DNA of 64,000 bases from an uncultured Treponema sp. GTDB lineage: Bacteria > Spirochaetota > Spirochaetia > Treponematales > Treponemataceae. The notes under the pieces are model-generated. The model was given only the letters and a program-made list of their open reading frames with translations. It was not told the DNA's origin and ran no database searches. The stretch spans positions 62,001 through 126,000 of the forward strand of contig CAMVCB010000001.1 in the NCBI GenBank assembly GCA_947165895.1, written 5' to 3'. The stretch's first letter is position 1, and each line of letters opens with the position of its first letter. Position numbers and translations under genes: made by a program. Below are positions 1 through 8,534 of the stretch, one piece after another.

Positions 1-1825
1 GCTTGTCCCGTGCCCGGGTAATTGCAACATAAAAGAGCCTTCTCTCTTCTTCTACGTCGCCGCCGTTTTCTTCAACCGAGCGGGCATGAGGAATGAGGCC
101 TTCTTCAACACCCGCAATAAAGACAACCGGAAATTCCAGTCCCTTTGACGCGTGAATTGTCATCAGATTTACCTTACCGCTTACAGCTTCATCATCCATA
201 TCATCGCTGGACATAAGGGTAACGCGGTTTAAGTAAGCGTAGAGGTTTGCATTCATGTTTTCCGGGTTATTTTCCCAGCGTTCAATCATACCGACAAACA
301 TTTCGATATTATTAAGCTTAAAGCGGACTGCCTTTTCACTTTTAGGATATTCTGTAATCAGATAATCCCTGTAGTTGATGTCTTCTACCAGCTGGCGGAC
401 TTTGTTTGCAAGACCACGGCCACTCAAAAGCTTCTGGCGATGACTTTCTATCAGATTTACAAATTCTTCCAGATCCTGCTTAAGGGTATCACTTGCCTCG
501 GATGCTTCTGCATGAATAAGATAGTCAATTGCATTCCAGAGGGTACAGCCGTTTAATTCAGCCGCATCGTTTATAACCTGAATTGCGGCCCGTCCGATTC
601 CCCGGCGGGGAGTATTAATGATTCGCAGCAAATTTATATCATCATCATGGTTAGAAATTACGCGAAGATAGCTGATAACGTCCTTAATTTCCTTGCGCTC
701 AAAAAAGGAGGTTCCGCCGCTCATAGTATATGGAATGTTGTTCTGTAAAAGTGCCTCTTCAATAAAGCGGCTCTGGGTATTTGCCCGGATCAGGATTCCA
801 AAATCATCAAATTTTCTTTTTTCTTCTGCCGCAATTCCAAGAATTGATTCCGCAATAAAATCTGCCTCATCAGTTTCATTTTCCGGCATAAAGATTTCAA
901 TAGGCTTTCCGGCTCCGTTTCCACTCCAGAGCTTTTTATCCTTGCGGTTGGTGTTGTGGGAAATTACCCCGTTTGCGGCATCGAGAATTGTTCCTGTTGA
1001 ACGGTAATTCTGTTCCAGGCGGATTTCGGTAACGTCAAAATCGTGTTCAAAGTTTACTATATTCTGGTAGTCAGCACCACGCCAGCTGTAAATGGACTGG
1101 TCATCATCACCTACAACAGCGACGTTTTTATCTGCCAGAAGATGCATGAGCTCATACTGCTGATGACTGGTATCCTGAAACTCATCTACCATTATGTATT
1201 TAAAACGCTCCCGGTAACGGGCAAGAACATCAGGATTTTCGCGGAAAAGCTTTATTGGCAGTACGATAAGGTCATCAAAATCAACAGCATTGTAAAGTTT
1301 AAGTCCTTCCTGGTAGCATTCATAAAGAGGACGGTACATATCATTTGCTGTTTCCCAGGTTTTACGGCCGGTTTTAATATTGGAAATCAGCTGACCGATT
1401 TTATAAATATCCAGGGCTTCTGGGCTGTATTTAAGCTCGCGGCCACATTCCTTAATCAGGGCAACGCGGTCTGTTTCATCATAAATAGAAAAGTTTTCGC
1501 GGTAACCAAGCTTTTCAATATCCTGCCTCAAAACCTTAACTCCAAAGGCATGAAAGGTGGAAACAGTAAGATTCTGCAGCTTTCTCTGAGTTAAATCCTT
1601 TATTCGCTCTTCCATTTCCTTTGCGGCCTTGTTGGTAAAAGTCAGGGCGAGAATCTGACTCTGAGGAATGCCCTTATCCAGCATGTGGGCAATTCTGAAT
1701 GTAATTACGCGGGTTTTTCCGGAGCCTGCTCCCGCAATAATCAAAATGGCGCCTTCAGTCGTAACAACGGCGCGGTACTGTTCGGGATTCAGCTCCTTTT
1801 TTAAGCTTTCAAGATCAATAGCCAT
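1..1825 (-). CDS. pcrA: UvrD/PcrA-type superfamily 1 DNA helicase, 3' part cut off
   Basis: ATP-driven 3'-5' DNA helicase of the UvrD/Rep/PcrA family, acting in repair and in clearing replication blocks. About 608 residues are visible; the C-terminus lies beyond the window edge. Reading the minus strand from the ATG at 1825 gives the Q-motif region (ELNPEQYRAV), Walker A AGAGSGKT at residues 31-38, motif Ia ALTFTNKAA, Walker B DEFQDT near 214-219, then GDDDQSIYSWRGAD, and late in the window LMTIHASKGLEFP and FYVAITRA. The start is 1 nt from the stop of the upstream FAD gene, so the two are probably co-transcribed and translationally coupled. PcrA, UvrD and Rep cannot be separated without the C-terminus. 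Confidence 0.93.
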   Translation of the reverse strand, partial: MAIDLESLKKELNPEQYRAVVTTEGAILIIAGAGSGKTRVITFRIAHMLDKGIPQSQILALTFTNKAAKEMEERIKDLTQRKLQNLTVSTFHAFGVKVLRQDIEKLGYRENFSIYDETDRVALIKECGRELKYSPEALDIYKIGQLISNIKTGRKTWETANDMYRPLYECYQEGLKLYNAVDFDDLIVLPIKLFRENPDVLARYRERFKYIMVDEFQDTSHQQYELMHLLADKNVAVVGDDDQSIYSWRGADYQNIVNFEHDFDVTEIRLEQNYRSTGTILDAANGVISHNTNRKDKKLWSGNGAGKPIEIFMPENETDEADFIAESILGIAAEEKRKFDDFGILIRANTQSRFIEEALLQNNIPYTMSGGTSFFERKEIKDVISYLRVISNHDDDINLLRIINTPRRGIGRAAIQVINDAAELNGCTLWNAIDYLIHAEASEASDTLKQDLEEFVNLIESHRQKLLSGRGLANKVRQLVEDINYRDYLITEYPKSEKAVRFKLNNIEMFVGMIERWENNPENMNANLYAYLNRVTLMSSDDMDDEAVSGKVNLMTIHASKGLEFPVVFIAGVEEGLIPHARSVEENGGDVEEERRLFYVAITRARDK

Positions 1826-1826
1826 T

Positions 1827-3257
1827 TTACTTAAGAGCCTTTGCAATCTGTTCTGCTACATAAAGACCGCTTGCAGAAGACTGACTTAAAGAATGTGTCC
1901 AGCCTGAACCGTCGCCGATAAAATAAAGTCCTTCAAAGCCCTTTGCCCGCAGGTGCTCATCTACGTCAACGGTGTTGTTATAGAATTTACATTCAACTCC
2001 GTAAAGAAGGTTATCATCATTTACCATGCCGGGAACCAGATGATCCAGTGCCTGAATCATTTCGATAATGTCATCAAGAATACGCTTAGGAAGAACAAGG
2101 CTCAAATCACCCGGCTCCGCATTAAGGGTTGGAAGAACAGTGTTTTCCGCAATACGGCCTTTTGTTGAACGCTTTCCCCGGATTAAATCGCCGTAACGCT
2201 GAACAATTACTCCGCCTCCCAGCATGTTGGAAAGCTTGATGATTGCTTCACCATATTCAGAGCTGTCATCAAAAGGCTCGGTAAAGGTTTTACTTACAAG
2301 GAGGGCAAAGTTTGTATTGTTAGTTTTAAGGGCTGCATCTTCAAAAGAGTGACCGTTTACTGTAATACCGCCGTTTGTATTTTCAGTTACGACAGCGCCG
2401 GAAGGATTCATGCAGAAGGTGCGAACCAGATCCTCGTAGGTTTTTGTGCGGTAAGTAATTTTACTTTCGTATAAATCCTTGGTAACGTGATTCCAGATTT
2501 CATCAGGACATTCAAAGCGCACTCCAATGTCAACACGATTTGACCTTGTGTGAATCTTAAGCTTTTTACAAACGTCTTTTACCCACTTGCTGCCAGACCG
2601 TCCGGCCGCAAGAACAACCTGATTTGTGTAAATTGTAAAATCCTTTGTTTCGGCCTGATAGAGGAAGTCTTTTTTAGACTGTTCCTGATTCAGACTGATT
2701 GAAGTTACTTCTGTGTTAGTAAGGATTTCAACCTTATTTGCCTTCAGAAAGTTAATCAGCTCTTTGTAAATCTGCTGACCGTAATCAGTTCCCAGGTGAC
2801 GTATATCAGCATCTAGAAGATGAAGGTTATGCTGGGTACAGATTTTCTTAAAAAAAGAATCCTTTGAAGTATAAAGACGGGGAAAATCAAGATTTTTATT
2901 TTCCCGGGAAGTATAGAGCTTAAAAAAGCTTTCGTTGCAGCCGTCTACTGTGCGCATCAGCTCAAGAGCTTTTTCCTTACCGATTTTTTCCCAGAGGTTT
3001 CCGCCAAAATCATTAGTAATAGGAAATTTACCGTCCGAAAAAGCACCGGCTCCGCCTTCACCGTCCATAATAGAACAGGTTTTACAGCGGACACAGTTGG
3101 TCTTATTTTTAATTGCGGGACAAACTCGTTTTTCTATAGAGTTTCCCTTTTCAATAATAATTATATTAAGCTCCGGTTTTTCTTTTACAAGACCGTAGGC
3201 CGTATAAAGTCCGGCTGGGCCGGCACCAATTATTAAAACATCATAATTTTCTTTCAT
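1827..3257 (-). CDS. FAD-dependent dehydrogenase (COG2509-like)
   Basis: Probable FAD-dependent oxidoreductase of unknown substrate, 476 aa, cytoplasmic. The Rossmann dinucleotide-binding motif IIGAGPAG lies at residues 9-16. A cysteine set C46, C55, C58, C61 follows, then GEGGAGAFSDGKF, a pattern I associate with COG2509 proteins. The C-terminal GLYFIGDGSGWTHSLSQ resembles the second FAD contact. A longer frame opens at 3311, but the ATG at 3257 is preceded by AGGAA at good spacing and begins directly before the nucleotide-binding fold, so it is preferred. It is followed at once by the UvrD-like gene. The spaced cysteines could bind an iron-sulfur cluster; this is inference. Confidence 0.8.
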   Translation of the reverse strand: MKENYDVLIIGAGPAGLYTAYGLVKEKPELNIIIIEKGNSIEKRVCPAIKNKTNCVRCKTCSIMDGEGGAGAFSDGKFPITNDFGGNLWEKIGKEKALELMRTVDGCNESFFKLYTSRENKNLDFPRLYTSKDSFFKKICTQHNLHLLDADIRHLGTDYGQQIYKELINFLKANKVEILTNTEVTSISLNQEQSKKDFLYQAETKDFTIYTNQVVLAAGRSGSKWVKDVCKKLKIHTRSNRVDIGVRFECPDEIWNHVTKDLYESKITYRTKTYEDLVRTFCMNPSGAVVTENTNGGITVNGHSFEDAALKTNNTNFALLVSKTFTEPFDDSSEYGEAIIKLSNMLGGGVIVQRYGDLIRGKRSTKGRIAENTVLPTLNAEPGDLSLVLPKRILDDIIEMIQALDHLVPGMVNDDNLLYGVECKFYNNTVDVDEHLRAKGFEGLYFIGDGSGWTHSLSQSSASGLYVAEQIAKALK

Positions 3258-3290
3258 ATTAATTCCTGTGGTTATTATACTTTTTAAACA

Positions 3291-3341
3291 AAAAAAAACA
3301 CAGACTTCCACAATATTTATTCCGTGAAAATCTGTGTTTAT
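3291..3341 (-). terminator. Intrinsic terminator, copy A of an exact 51-bp repeat
   Basis: On the minus strand this reads as a long imperfect hairpin with outer stem AAACACAGA/TCTGTGTTT and inner CAC/GTG, followed by eight T residues. It lies just after the PIN toxin stop. The same 51 bases recur without a mismatch at 4068-4118. Confidence 0.8.
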
Positions 3342-3358
3342 AACTATCCTGTTAAAGT

Positions 3359-3772
3359 TTATTTACACAATTCCAAAAACTTTTTCGGCTCGATTGCGGG
3401 TATCTGAGAATGTTCAAAATCGGAAATATTTCTTGTGATTATGTAATCCAACTTACATTTTTCCGCTATCTGCATTTGAAGACCATCTTCTAAATCAGTC
3501 CACTTTGTATTTTTTATAAAGTCTTCTATATCAGATTTTGTCTCTGGAATAATTTCATTTCGATTTAGCAAAAGTTGAAATAACTTTTTCTTTTCTTCTG
3601 TGCTAAATTTCTTATCTATTATAAAAGACATATCACAAATCGAATGCACTGTGAGATAAGAGTTTATATTTGAAAACCAGCATTTGCTCAAAAGATTTTT
3701 TGACTCGTCATAAAAAGGCTCTCGTTTTAAGAACCAGTCCAGAACAATGTTCGTATCAATTAAAACGTCCAT
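3359..3772 (-). CDS. PIN-domain toxin (VapC-like ribonuclease)
   Basis: Likely ribonuclease toxin of a type II toxin-antitoxin pair, 137 aa. The start MDVLIDTN carries the first PIN aspartate (D6) followed by T-N, and a later acidic stretch (WTDLEDGLQMQIAEKCKLD, then ITRNISDF) fits the remaining metal-binding acids. A start four codons earlier (3784) is possible, but GAGGA sits at good spacing before the ATG at 3772. The first 17 bases overlap the end of the antitoxin gene, which is usual for such pairs. Downstream is the 51-bp terminator copy A. The exact PIN subfamily and the cleaved RNA cannot be told from sequence alone. Confidence 0.8.
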   Translation of the reverse strand: MDVLIDTNIVLDWFLKREPFYDESKNLLSKCWFSNINSYLTVHSICDMSFIIDKKFSTEEKKKLFQLLLNRNEIIPETKSDIEDFIKNTKWTDLEDGLQMQIAEKCKLDYIITRNISDFEHSQIPAIEPKKFLELCK

Positions 3773-3992
3773 ACTTTTCCTCAAAGTATTCTTTTTTTGC
3801 GGTCTCTGCGTCTATTCCTTCACCCTTACCGGAAAAATGTTCAAAGAGAGCCATATCGGATTCAAGCTTTGAATCTTCTGCTTTTTTTCTAGCCGCTATA
3901 ACAGAATCAATTTTCTTTTTTAAAATTTCAAGCTGAAAAAGCTGCAGCAAATCTATTTGCTGTGCGTAATTATCAAAAGCAATATCACCCAT
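3756..3992 (-). CDS. Putative antitoxin partner of the PIN toxin
   Basis: Small acidic and lysine-rich protein of 78 aa encoded directly upstream of, and overlapping, the PIN toxin. No DNA-binding fold is obvious. The N-terminal half (residues 10-40) looks helical with spaced leucines, and the C-terminal half is charged, which suits an unstructured toxin-neutralising tail. A strong ribosome binding site AAGGAGGT precedes the ATG. The antitoxin role is inferred from position, size and overlap, not from a recognised family. Confidence 0.65.
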   Translation of the reverse strand: MGDIAFDNYAQQIDLLQLFQLEILKKKIDSVIAARKKAEDSKLESDMALFEHFSGKGEGIDAETAKKEYFEEKYGRFN

Positions 3993-4067
3993 ACGAACCT
4001 CCTTCTAAAAACAATATAACACACAAAACTTCAAACAACAAGACAAAAATACAGGTATATTTCAATA

Positions 4068-4118
4068 AAAAAAAACACAGACTTCCACAATATTTATTCC
4101 GTGAAAATCTGTGTTTAT
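4068..4118 (-). terminator. Intrinsic terminator, copy B of the exact 51-bp repeat
   Basis: Identical to 3291-3341. On the minus strand it is a hairpin followed by a T tract, 25 bp after the malQ stop, so here it ends the malQ transcript. The toxin-antitoxin pair sits exactly between the two copies. Confidence 0.8.
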
Positions 4119-4142
4119 CTGCTTCCCATCTGGGGCTGTTAC

Positions 4143-5639
4143 TTATCTTTCAGCCCTGCCGAAAAGTCTTGTGTAGTAGCCCAGGAATTCAAACTGCTTA
4201 TCTGTTATCTGATCTTCACTTGCACGCCATTTCCAGTTGTTGCCGACTGTTGACGGAATGTTCATGCGGGCAGAACCGTCAAGGCCGATTAAGTCCTGCA
4301 TGCAGAGGATACAGGTGTTGGCAACGCAGCTGAGAGCGCTGATCATCATTTCCTGGCGGAGCTCGTCGTCGCTGTTAGCGCGCAGGTATTTTTTTGCAAA
4401 GGCAACATCGTCAGCACCGGCTGATTTACACCAGCCAAGAATTGTGTCGTTATCGTGGGTACCTGTGTAAACAACGCTGTTGTGTCCGTAGCGGTGAGGA
4501 ATGTAATCACTTTCTTCGCGGCTGTCAAAGGCAAACTGAAGAACCTTCATTCCAGGGAAGCCTACATCTTTAAGCATCTGAATTACTGTCGGAGTAAGGA
4601 AGCCTAAATCTTCCGCAATAATATTGATGTCGCCGAATTCTTTTCTGATTTCATTAAAGAGAGCCGCACCCGGTCCCTTTCTCCACTGGCCGTTTTTAGC
4701 GTTAGGAGAACCGAAAGGAATACAGTAATATTCATCAAAACCGCGGAAGTGATCAATGCGGATAACATCATAAATCTTAAGACATTCACTGATGCGCTTT
4801 TTCCACCAGGCATAACCTGTCTGCTTGTGGTATTCCCAGTCGTAAACAGGATTTCCCCAGAGCTGGCCGTCGGCACTGAAGGCATCAGGAGGACAACCCG
4901 CAACTTCAATCGGAGTCAAATCACCTTTAAGGGCAAACTGCTTTGGATTTGTCCAGACATCGCTTGAATCTGCGGCAACGTAAATCGGAATATCACCTAC
5001 AATTTTAATGCCGTTATCATTTGCGTATTTTTTGAGCTCATACCACTGTTTATAGAAGAGATACTGCAAAATCTTATAGTACTGAACGCGTTTTGCACAG
5101 CGTTCAGACCAGTTTACGACAGCGCCCGGCTGGCGGACTTTAATATCACTTTCCCAGGTAGAAAAGCTTGCACCATTGTGGGCATCTTTAATTGCCATAA
5201 AAAGTGCATAATCATCAAGCCAGAAAGAATTGTCGGCACAGTATTTTTCAAAATCAGCCGGAATATTTTTATTGAAATTTTCCTGAATCTTTGCAAAAAC
5301 CTTGTGACGCTCAACGTACAAAAGGCCGTAATCAACGTAGTTTTTGTTATCGCCCCAGTTTACATTTTCCCAGTCAGAGCGTGAAAGAAGGCCATCAGCC
5401 TCCAGCTTTTCAAAATCAATAAAATAGGGATTTCCTGCAAAGGTAGAAAAGCTCTGGTAAGGAGAATCACCGTAGCTTGTAGGACAGATTGGAAGCATCT
5501 GCCAGTAGGTCTGTCCGTATTTTTTAAGGTAATCTACAAACTGGTAGGCATATTTTCCCAAAGTTCCAATTCCAGTGTTTCCCGGAAGGGATGAAATGTG
5601 CATTAACACACCACTTGCTCTCTTGTCTAAAATACTCAT
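4143..5639 (-). CDS. malQ: 4-alpha-glucanotransferase (amylomaltase, GH77)
   Basis: Cytoplasmic disproportionating enzyme that transfers alpha-1,4-glucan segments between maltodextrins and releases glucose, 498 aa, the normal length for GH77. Visible signatures are GDIPIYVAADSSDVW, the nucleophile region VIRIDHFRGFDEYY, the acid/base region NIIAEDLGFLTP and YTGTHDNDTILGW. Start at 5639 chosen because AGGA precedes this ATG; the frame runs open 19 codons further up. It lies downstream of the sugar-uptake genes and their LacI-type regulator on the same strand, which points to maltodextrin as the imported sugar. A hairpin at 5700-5725 lies between it and the regulator, so it may be expressed partly on its own. 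Confidence 0.95.
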   Translation of the reverse strand: MSILDKRASGVLMHISSLPGNTGIGTLGKYAYQFVDYLKKYGQTYWQMLPICPTSYGDSPYQSFSTFAGNPYFIDFEKLEADGLLSRSDWENVNWGDNKNYVDYGLLYVERHKVFAKIQENFNKNIPADFEKYCADNSFWLDDYALFMAIKDAHNGASFSTWESDIKVRQPGAVVNWSERCAKRVQYYKILQYLFYKQWYELKKYANDNGIKIVGDIPIYVAADSSDVWTNPKQFALKGDLTPIEVAGCPPDAFSADGQLWGNPVYDWEYHKQTGYAWWKKRISECLKIYDVIRIDHFRGFDEYYCIPFGSPNAKNGQWRKGPGAALFNEIRKEFGDINIIAEDLGFLTPTVIQMLKDVGFPGMKVLQFAFDSREESDYIPHRYGHNSVVYTGTHDNDTILGWCKSAGADDVAFAKKYLRANSDDELRQEMMISALSCVANTCILCMQDLIGLDGSARMNIPSTVGNNWKWRASEDQITDKQFEFLGYYTRLFGRAER

Positions 5640-5699
5640 AAATATATCCTGTGTAAGCGAGCCGGTCAGAGCTCGCGGTGTTCTATAGCAAAGCATTAA

Positions 5700-5725
5700 A
5701 AAAAATTGCGACGCAGCAATTTTTT
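5700..5725 (-). terminator. Hairpin after the LacI-type regulator gene
   Basis: Perfect inverted repeat AAAAAATTGC / GCAATTTTTT around a 6-nt loop, beginning 5 bp after the regulator stop. With U-rich sides in either direction it could end transcription or attenuate entry into malQ. Confidence 0.6.
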
Positions 5726-5729
5726 AGCT

Positions 5730-6734
5730 TTACCTATATTTTACGCTTTCACCCTGAACAAACTCAAAAGGAATGTATTTGTTCACAGGCTCTGCGTTAT
5801 TTTCTATACAGTCAAGCAGGATAGAAAGACCTTCATCCGCAAGACTGTTTGAAAGCTGTTTAATAGTTGTAAGACGCGGCAGATAAAAGTCTCCAAGAGG
5901 AATGCCATCAAAGCCGATGATTGATATATCATCTGGGATTTTATAGCCCATATCAGAAAGCTGACGGCAGGCCCCTATTGCCATTACGTCCGACATTGTA
6001 AAAATTGCCGTCAATCCTTTGTTTTTTTCCATCAGGATTTTTGCGGCATAAGCCCCGCCTTCAAAAGAGTATTTTGAAGCAACGTAAGACTCATCAAAAT
6101 TAAAATCAAGGCCCGCCATTTTCATGGCAGATAAAAAGCCGTCAAAACGCTTTTGTGTCATGTCAGAGCCGCCGAGGTTACCGCCGATAACTCCGATTTT
6201 CTGATGTCCCTGGTGAATAAGGTAATTTGCCGAATACTGGGCAGCGGTAAAATTATCAGTAGAGACGCTTGAAAGACAGATTCCTTCTATTTTATCGGCC
6301 TCATTTGAAATTACCACGCAGGGCACCTGAAGCTTTTCAAAATCTTCGCGGAATAAATCAGGGCTTCCTCCAAGAAAAATCACTCCTACCGGCTTCTGCT
6401 GGTAATAAATGCGGTTTGCGGCCTTTGCCTCATTTTCGTATTCATCAAGAACTACAACGCTGGCATTATATGGCAGGGGTTCTATCTTTTTCTGAATACG
6501 CTCAAGAAGGCTGTTCAAAAGGATACTTGAAGTTCCCTTTACTATTATGACCAGGGTTTTTCTGTCCTGCTGCTTGAGCTGCTTTGCATTTGTATTGAGA
6601 ATAAAATTGTATTTTTTTACAACTGCAAGAACTTTTTCGCGGGTCTTTTCACTCACATCGGGGTGATTATTGAGGACTCGGGAAACGGTTCCTACAGCGC
6701 AGCCGCATTCGCGGGCTATATCCTTTATAGTCAT
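5730..6734 (-). CDS. LacI-family sugar-responsive transcriptional regulator
   Basis: DNA-binding repressor or activator of 334 aa. Residues 1-50 form the LacI helix-turn-helix and hinge (TIKDIARECGCAVGTVSRVL, then NNHPDVSEKTREKV). Residues 60-330 resemble a periplasmic-binding-protein fold sensor, with IIGFDGIPLGDFYLPRLTTI typical of the family. It is 20 bp downstream of the second permease gene and in the same direction. The LacI-type palindrome at 9920-9933 in front of the binding-protein gene is its likely target, giving autoregulation of the whole operon. The inducer is probably maltose or a maltodextrin because of malQ; this is inferred. Confidence 0.92.
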   Translation of the reverse strand: MTIKDIARECGCAVGTVSRVLNNHPDVSEKTREKVLAVVKKYNFILNTNAKQLKQQDRKTLVIIVKGTSSILLNSLLERIQKKIEPLPYNASVVVLDEYENEAKAANRIYYQQKPVGVIFLGGSPDLFREDFEKLQVPCVVISNEADKIEGICLSSVSTDNFTAAQYSANYLIHQGHQKIGVIGGNLGGSDMTQKRFDGFLSAMKMAGLDFNFDESYVASKYSFEGGAYAAKILMEKNKGLTAIFTMSDVMAIGACRQLSDMGYKIPDDISIIGFDGIPLGDFYLPRLTTIKQLSNSLADEGLSILLDCIENNAEPVNKYIPFEFVQGESVKYR

Positions 6735-6754
6735 AATATTAAACTGCCTGATAG

Positions 6755-7597
6755 CTAGCCCTTAACGGCACCGGCAATAACGCCCTTGATTATATACTTT
6801 TGTGACGAAATATAGAATGCTATGATAGGAACAATTGCTACTACGAGCATGGCCATAAATCCGCCGTAGTCGGTTGAACCGTAGGCACCCTGCATTGCAA
6901 GCTGGATTGCTACCGGGACAGTTTTGTGATCTGAACCTAATACCAGGTAAGGCAAAAGATAGTCATTCCACAGCCACATAGCCTGAAGGATGGCAACTGT
7001 GATTGCGGTTGGCTTGAGCATTGGGAAAACTACCAGGAAATAAGTCTGAAGAGGATTACAGCCGTCGATTGTTGCGGCTTCTTCAACCTCAAGCGGAATT
7101 GACTTAACAAAGCCTGTAAACATAAATACTGTAAGTCCGGCACCAAAGCCCAGGTAAACAAAAAGGATTCCGAATACGTTATCAAAACTGATGCGGTTTA
7201 CCACAAAAGTCATGGTGTACATAACCATCTGGAAGGGAACAATCATACTGAAGGTAAAGGCGTAATAAAGTCCTCTTGTAAACTTTCCTTTTACGCGTAC
7301 AATGTACCAGGCTGTCATAGAAGTGCAGACAATAATCAGCATAACGCCTGCTACAGTAATCCATACAGAACGGATAAAGGCAATAAAAAAGCCCGAAGAA
7401 GTGATTCCGCGGATGTAGTTTTCAAAGCCTACAAACATGTTTCCTGACGGAAAGGCAAAAGGATCTGTGGAAACATAGAGACGGGATTTAAAAGAGTTCA
7501 TAAAAACAAGCAGAATCGGGAAAATGAAAACTGCCGTAAGCGCAATCAGAATACAAGTCTGAGCAAACTGTTTTGCTCCTTTATTATTCTCAATCAT
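6755..7597 (-). CDS. Sugar ABC transporter permease, MalG type
   Basis: Inner-membrane permease subunit of a carbohydrate ABC importer (CUT1), 280 aa with about six membrane segments. The cytoplasmic coupling loop reads EEAATIDGCNPLQTYFLVVF, matching the EAA motif that contacts the ATPase. Its start codon overlaps the stop of the MalF-type gene (TAATG). No ATP-binding subunit is encoded nearby, so a shared ATPase of the MsmK type encoded elsewhere is expected. Confidence 0.92.
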   Translation of the reverse strand: MIENNKGAKQFAQTCILIALTAVFIFPILLVFMNSFKSRLYVSTDPFAFPSGNMFVGFENYIRGITSSGFFIAFIRSVWITVAGVMLIIVCTSMTAWYIVRVKGKFTRGLYYAFTFSMIVPFQMVMYTMTFVVNRISFDNVFGILFVYLGFGAGLTVFMFTGFVKSIPLEVEEAATIDGCNPLQTYFLVVFPMLKPTAITVAILQAMWLWNDYLLPYLVLGSDHKTVPVAIQLAMQGAYGSTDYGGFMAMLVVAIVPIIAFYISSQKYIIKGVIAGAVKG

Positions 7598-8451
7598 TAC
7601 TGTTCAATCTCCTTTGTGTTTGTAAGTTTAAGCTGAACATAGGCAATAAGGGCTACAATCAGGAAGAATACAACTGCCTTAGCCTGACCTACTCCCTGGA
7701 AGCCTGTTCGTCCGTAGAAGGTCTTGTAAATGTTCAGGGCAAGCATTTCTGTGTCTGTTCCCGGAGCTCCGTTTGTAAGGGCCAGGTTCTGGTCGAACAT
7801 TTTGAAGGAGTTTGTAAGTGTTAAGAACATACAGATAGTAATGGAAGGCATTACCATAGGAAGCTTGATTTTGAAAAGTGTTGTAAGGCTTGAAGCACCG
7901 TCGATTGAAGCGGCTTCAAGCATATCAGAAGGAATGTTCTGCAGACCTGCGATGTAGATTACCATCATGTAACCGATAAGCTGCCAGTTGGTAAGAACTA
8001 CAAGTCCCCAGAATCCGTATTTTGCATTAAAAGAAATATCCTCTCCAAAAAGGCGGAGAAGTACGCCATTGATAAGAAGATTCCAGATATATCCCAGAAC
8101 GATACCGCCGATTAAGTTTGGCATGAAGAATACCGAGCGGAAAAAGTTGGTTCCCTTAAGTCCTTTTGTAAGAAGAAGAGCCAGAAGGAAGGCAAAAACG
8201 TTTACAGTGATTATGGAAACGATAGTGTAAAGTGTTGTAAAGCCAAGCGCGTGAACAAATTCATTATTCAATGTGAAAGCACGGATATAGTTCTTAAATC
8301 CAATAAAATGTGCATCCGTAACTACCTTGAATTTTGTGAAGGAAAGCACAAATCCCATAACAAAGGGAACGAAAAAAAACATGAAAAATGCAATCAGCGT
8401 TGGAAGAACGAATATAGGGAAATATTTTTTTGTTGCATTATTGTTTTCCAT
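7597..8451 (-). CDS. Sugar ABC transporter permease, MalF type
   Basis: First permease subunit of the CUT1 sugar importer, 284 aa with six predicted membrane segments. It has the EAA loop EAASIDGASSLTTLFKIKLP. It lacks the long periplasmic loop of enterobacterial MalF, as is usual outside that group. It lies 83 bp downstream of the binding-protein gene, with a strong hairpin in between, and overlaps the next permease gene by one base. Confidence 0.92.
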   Translation of the reverse strand: MENNNATKKYFPIFVLPTLIAFFMFFFVPFVMGFVLSFTKFKVVTDAHFIGFKNYIRAFTLNNEFVHALGFTTLYTIVSIITVNVFAFLLALLLTKGLKGTNFFRSVFFMPNLIGGIVLGYIWNLLINGVLLRLFGEDISFNAKYGFWGLVVLTNWQLIGYMMVIYIAGLQNIPSDMLEAASIDGASSLTTLFKIKLPMVMPSITICMFLTLTNSFKMFDQNLALTNGAPGTDTEMLALNIYKTFYGRTGFQGVGQAKAVVFFLIVALIAYVQLKLTNTKEIEQ

Positions 8452-8486
8452 AAAAATAAACCTCTAATATTTTTGATATAAAAAAA

Positions 8487-8512
8487 CCGGCCGCCACTTA
8501 AACAGCAGCCGG
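8487..8512 (-). terminator. Hairpin between binding-protein and permease genes
   Basis: On the minus strand CCGGCTGC pairs with GCGGCCGG (one G-T pair) around a 10-nt loop and is followed by seven T residues. Such a partial terminator or stabilising hairpin commonly keeps the binding-protein message more abundant than the permease message; that role is inferred. Confidence 0.7.
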
Positions 8513-8534
8513 CTTAAGCGTTATTTATACGCGA

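Noticed and set aside
1043..1594. A 183-codon plus-strand frame opposite the UvrD-like helicase.
   Set aside because: It is antisense to a clearly conserved helicase frame and has no recognisable motif or ribosome binding site.
3291..4118. The 51-bp repeats as integron attC sites around a toxin-antitoxin cassette.
   Set aside because: They lack paired RYYYAAC and GTTRRRY core sites and read as a plain terminator hairpin with a T tract on the minus strand.
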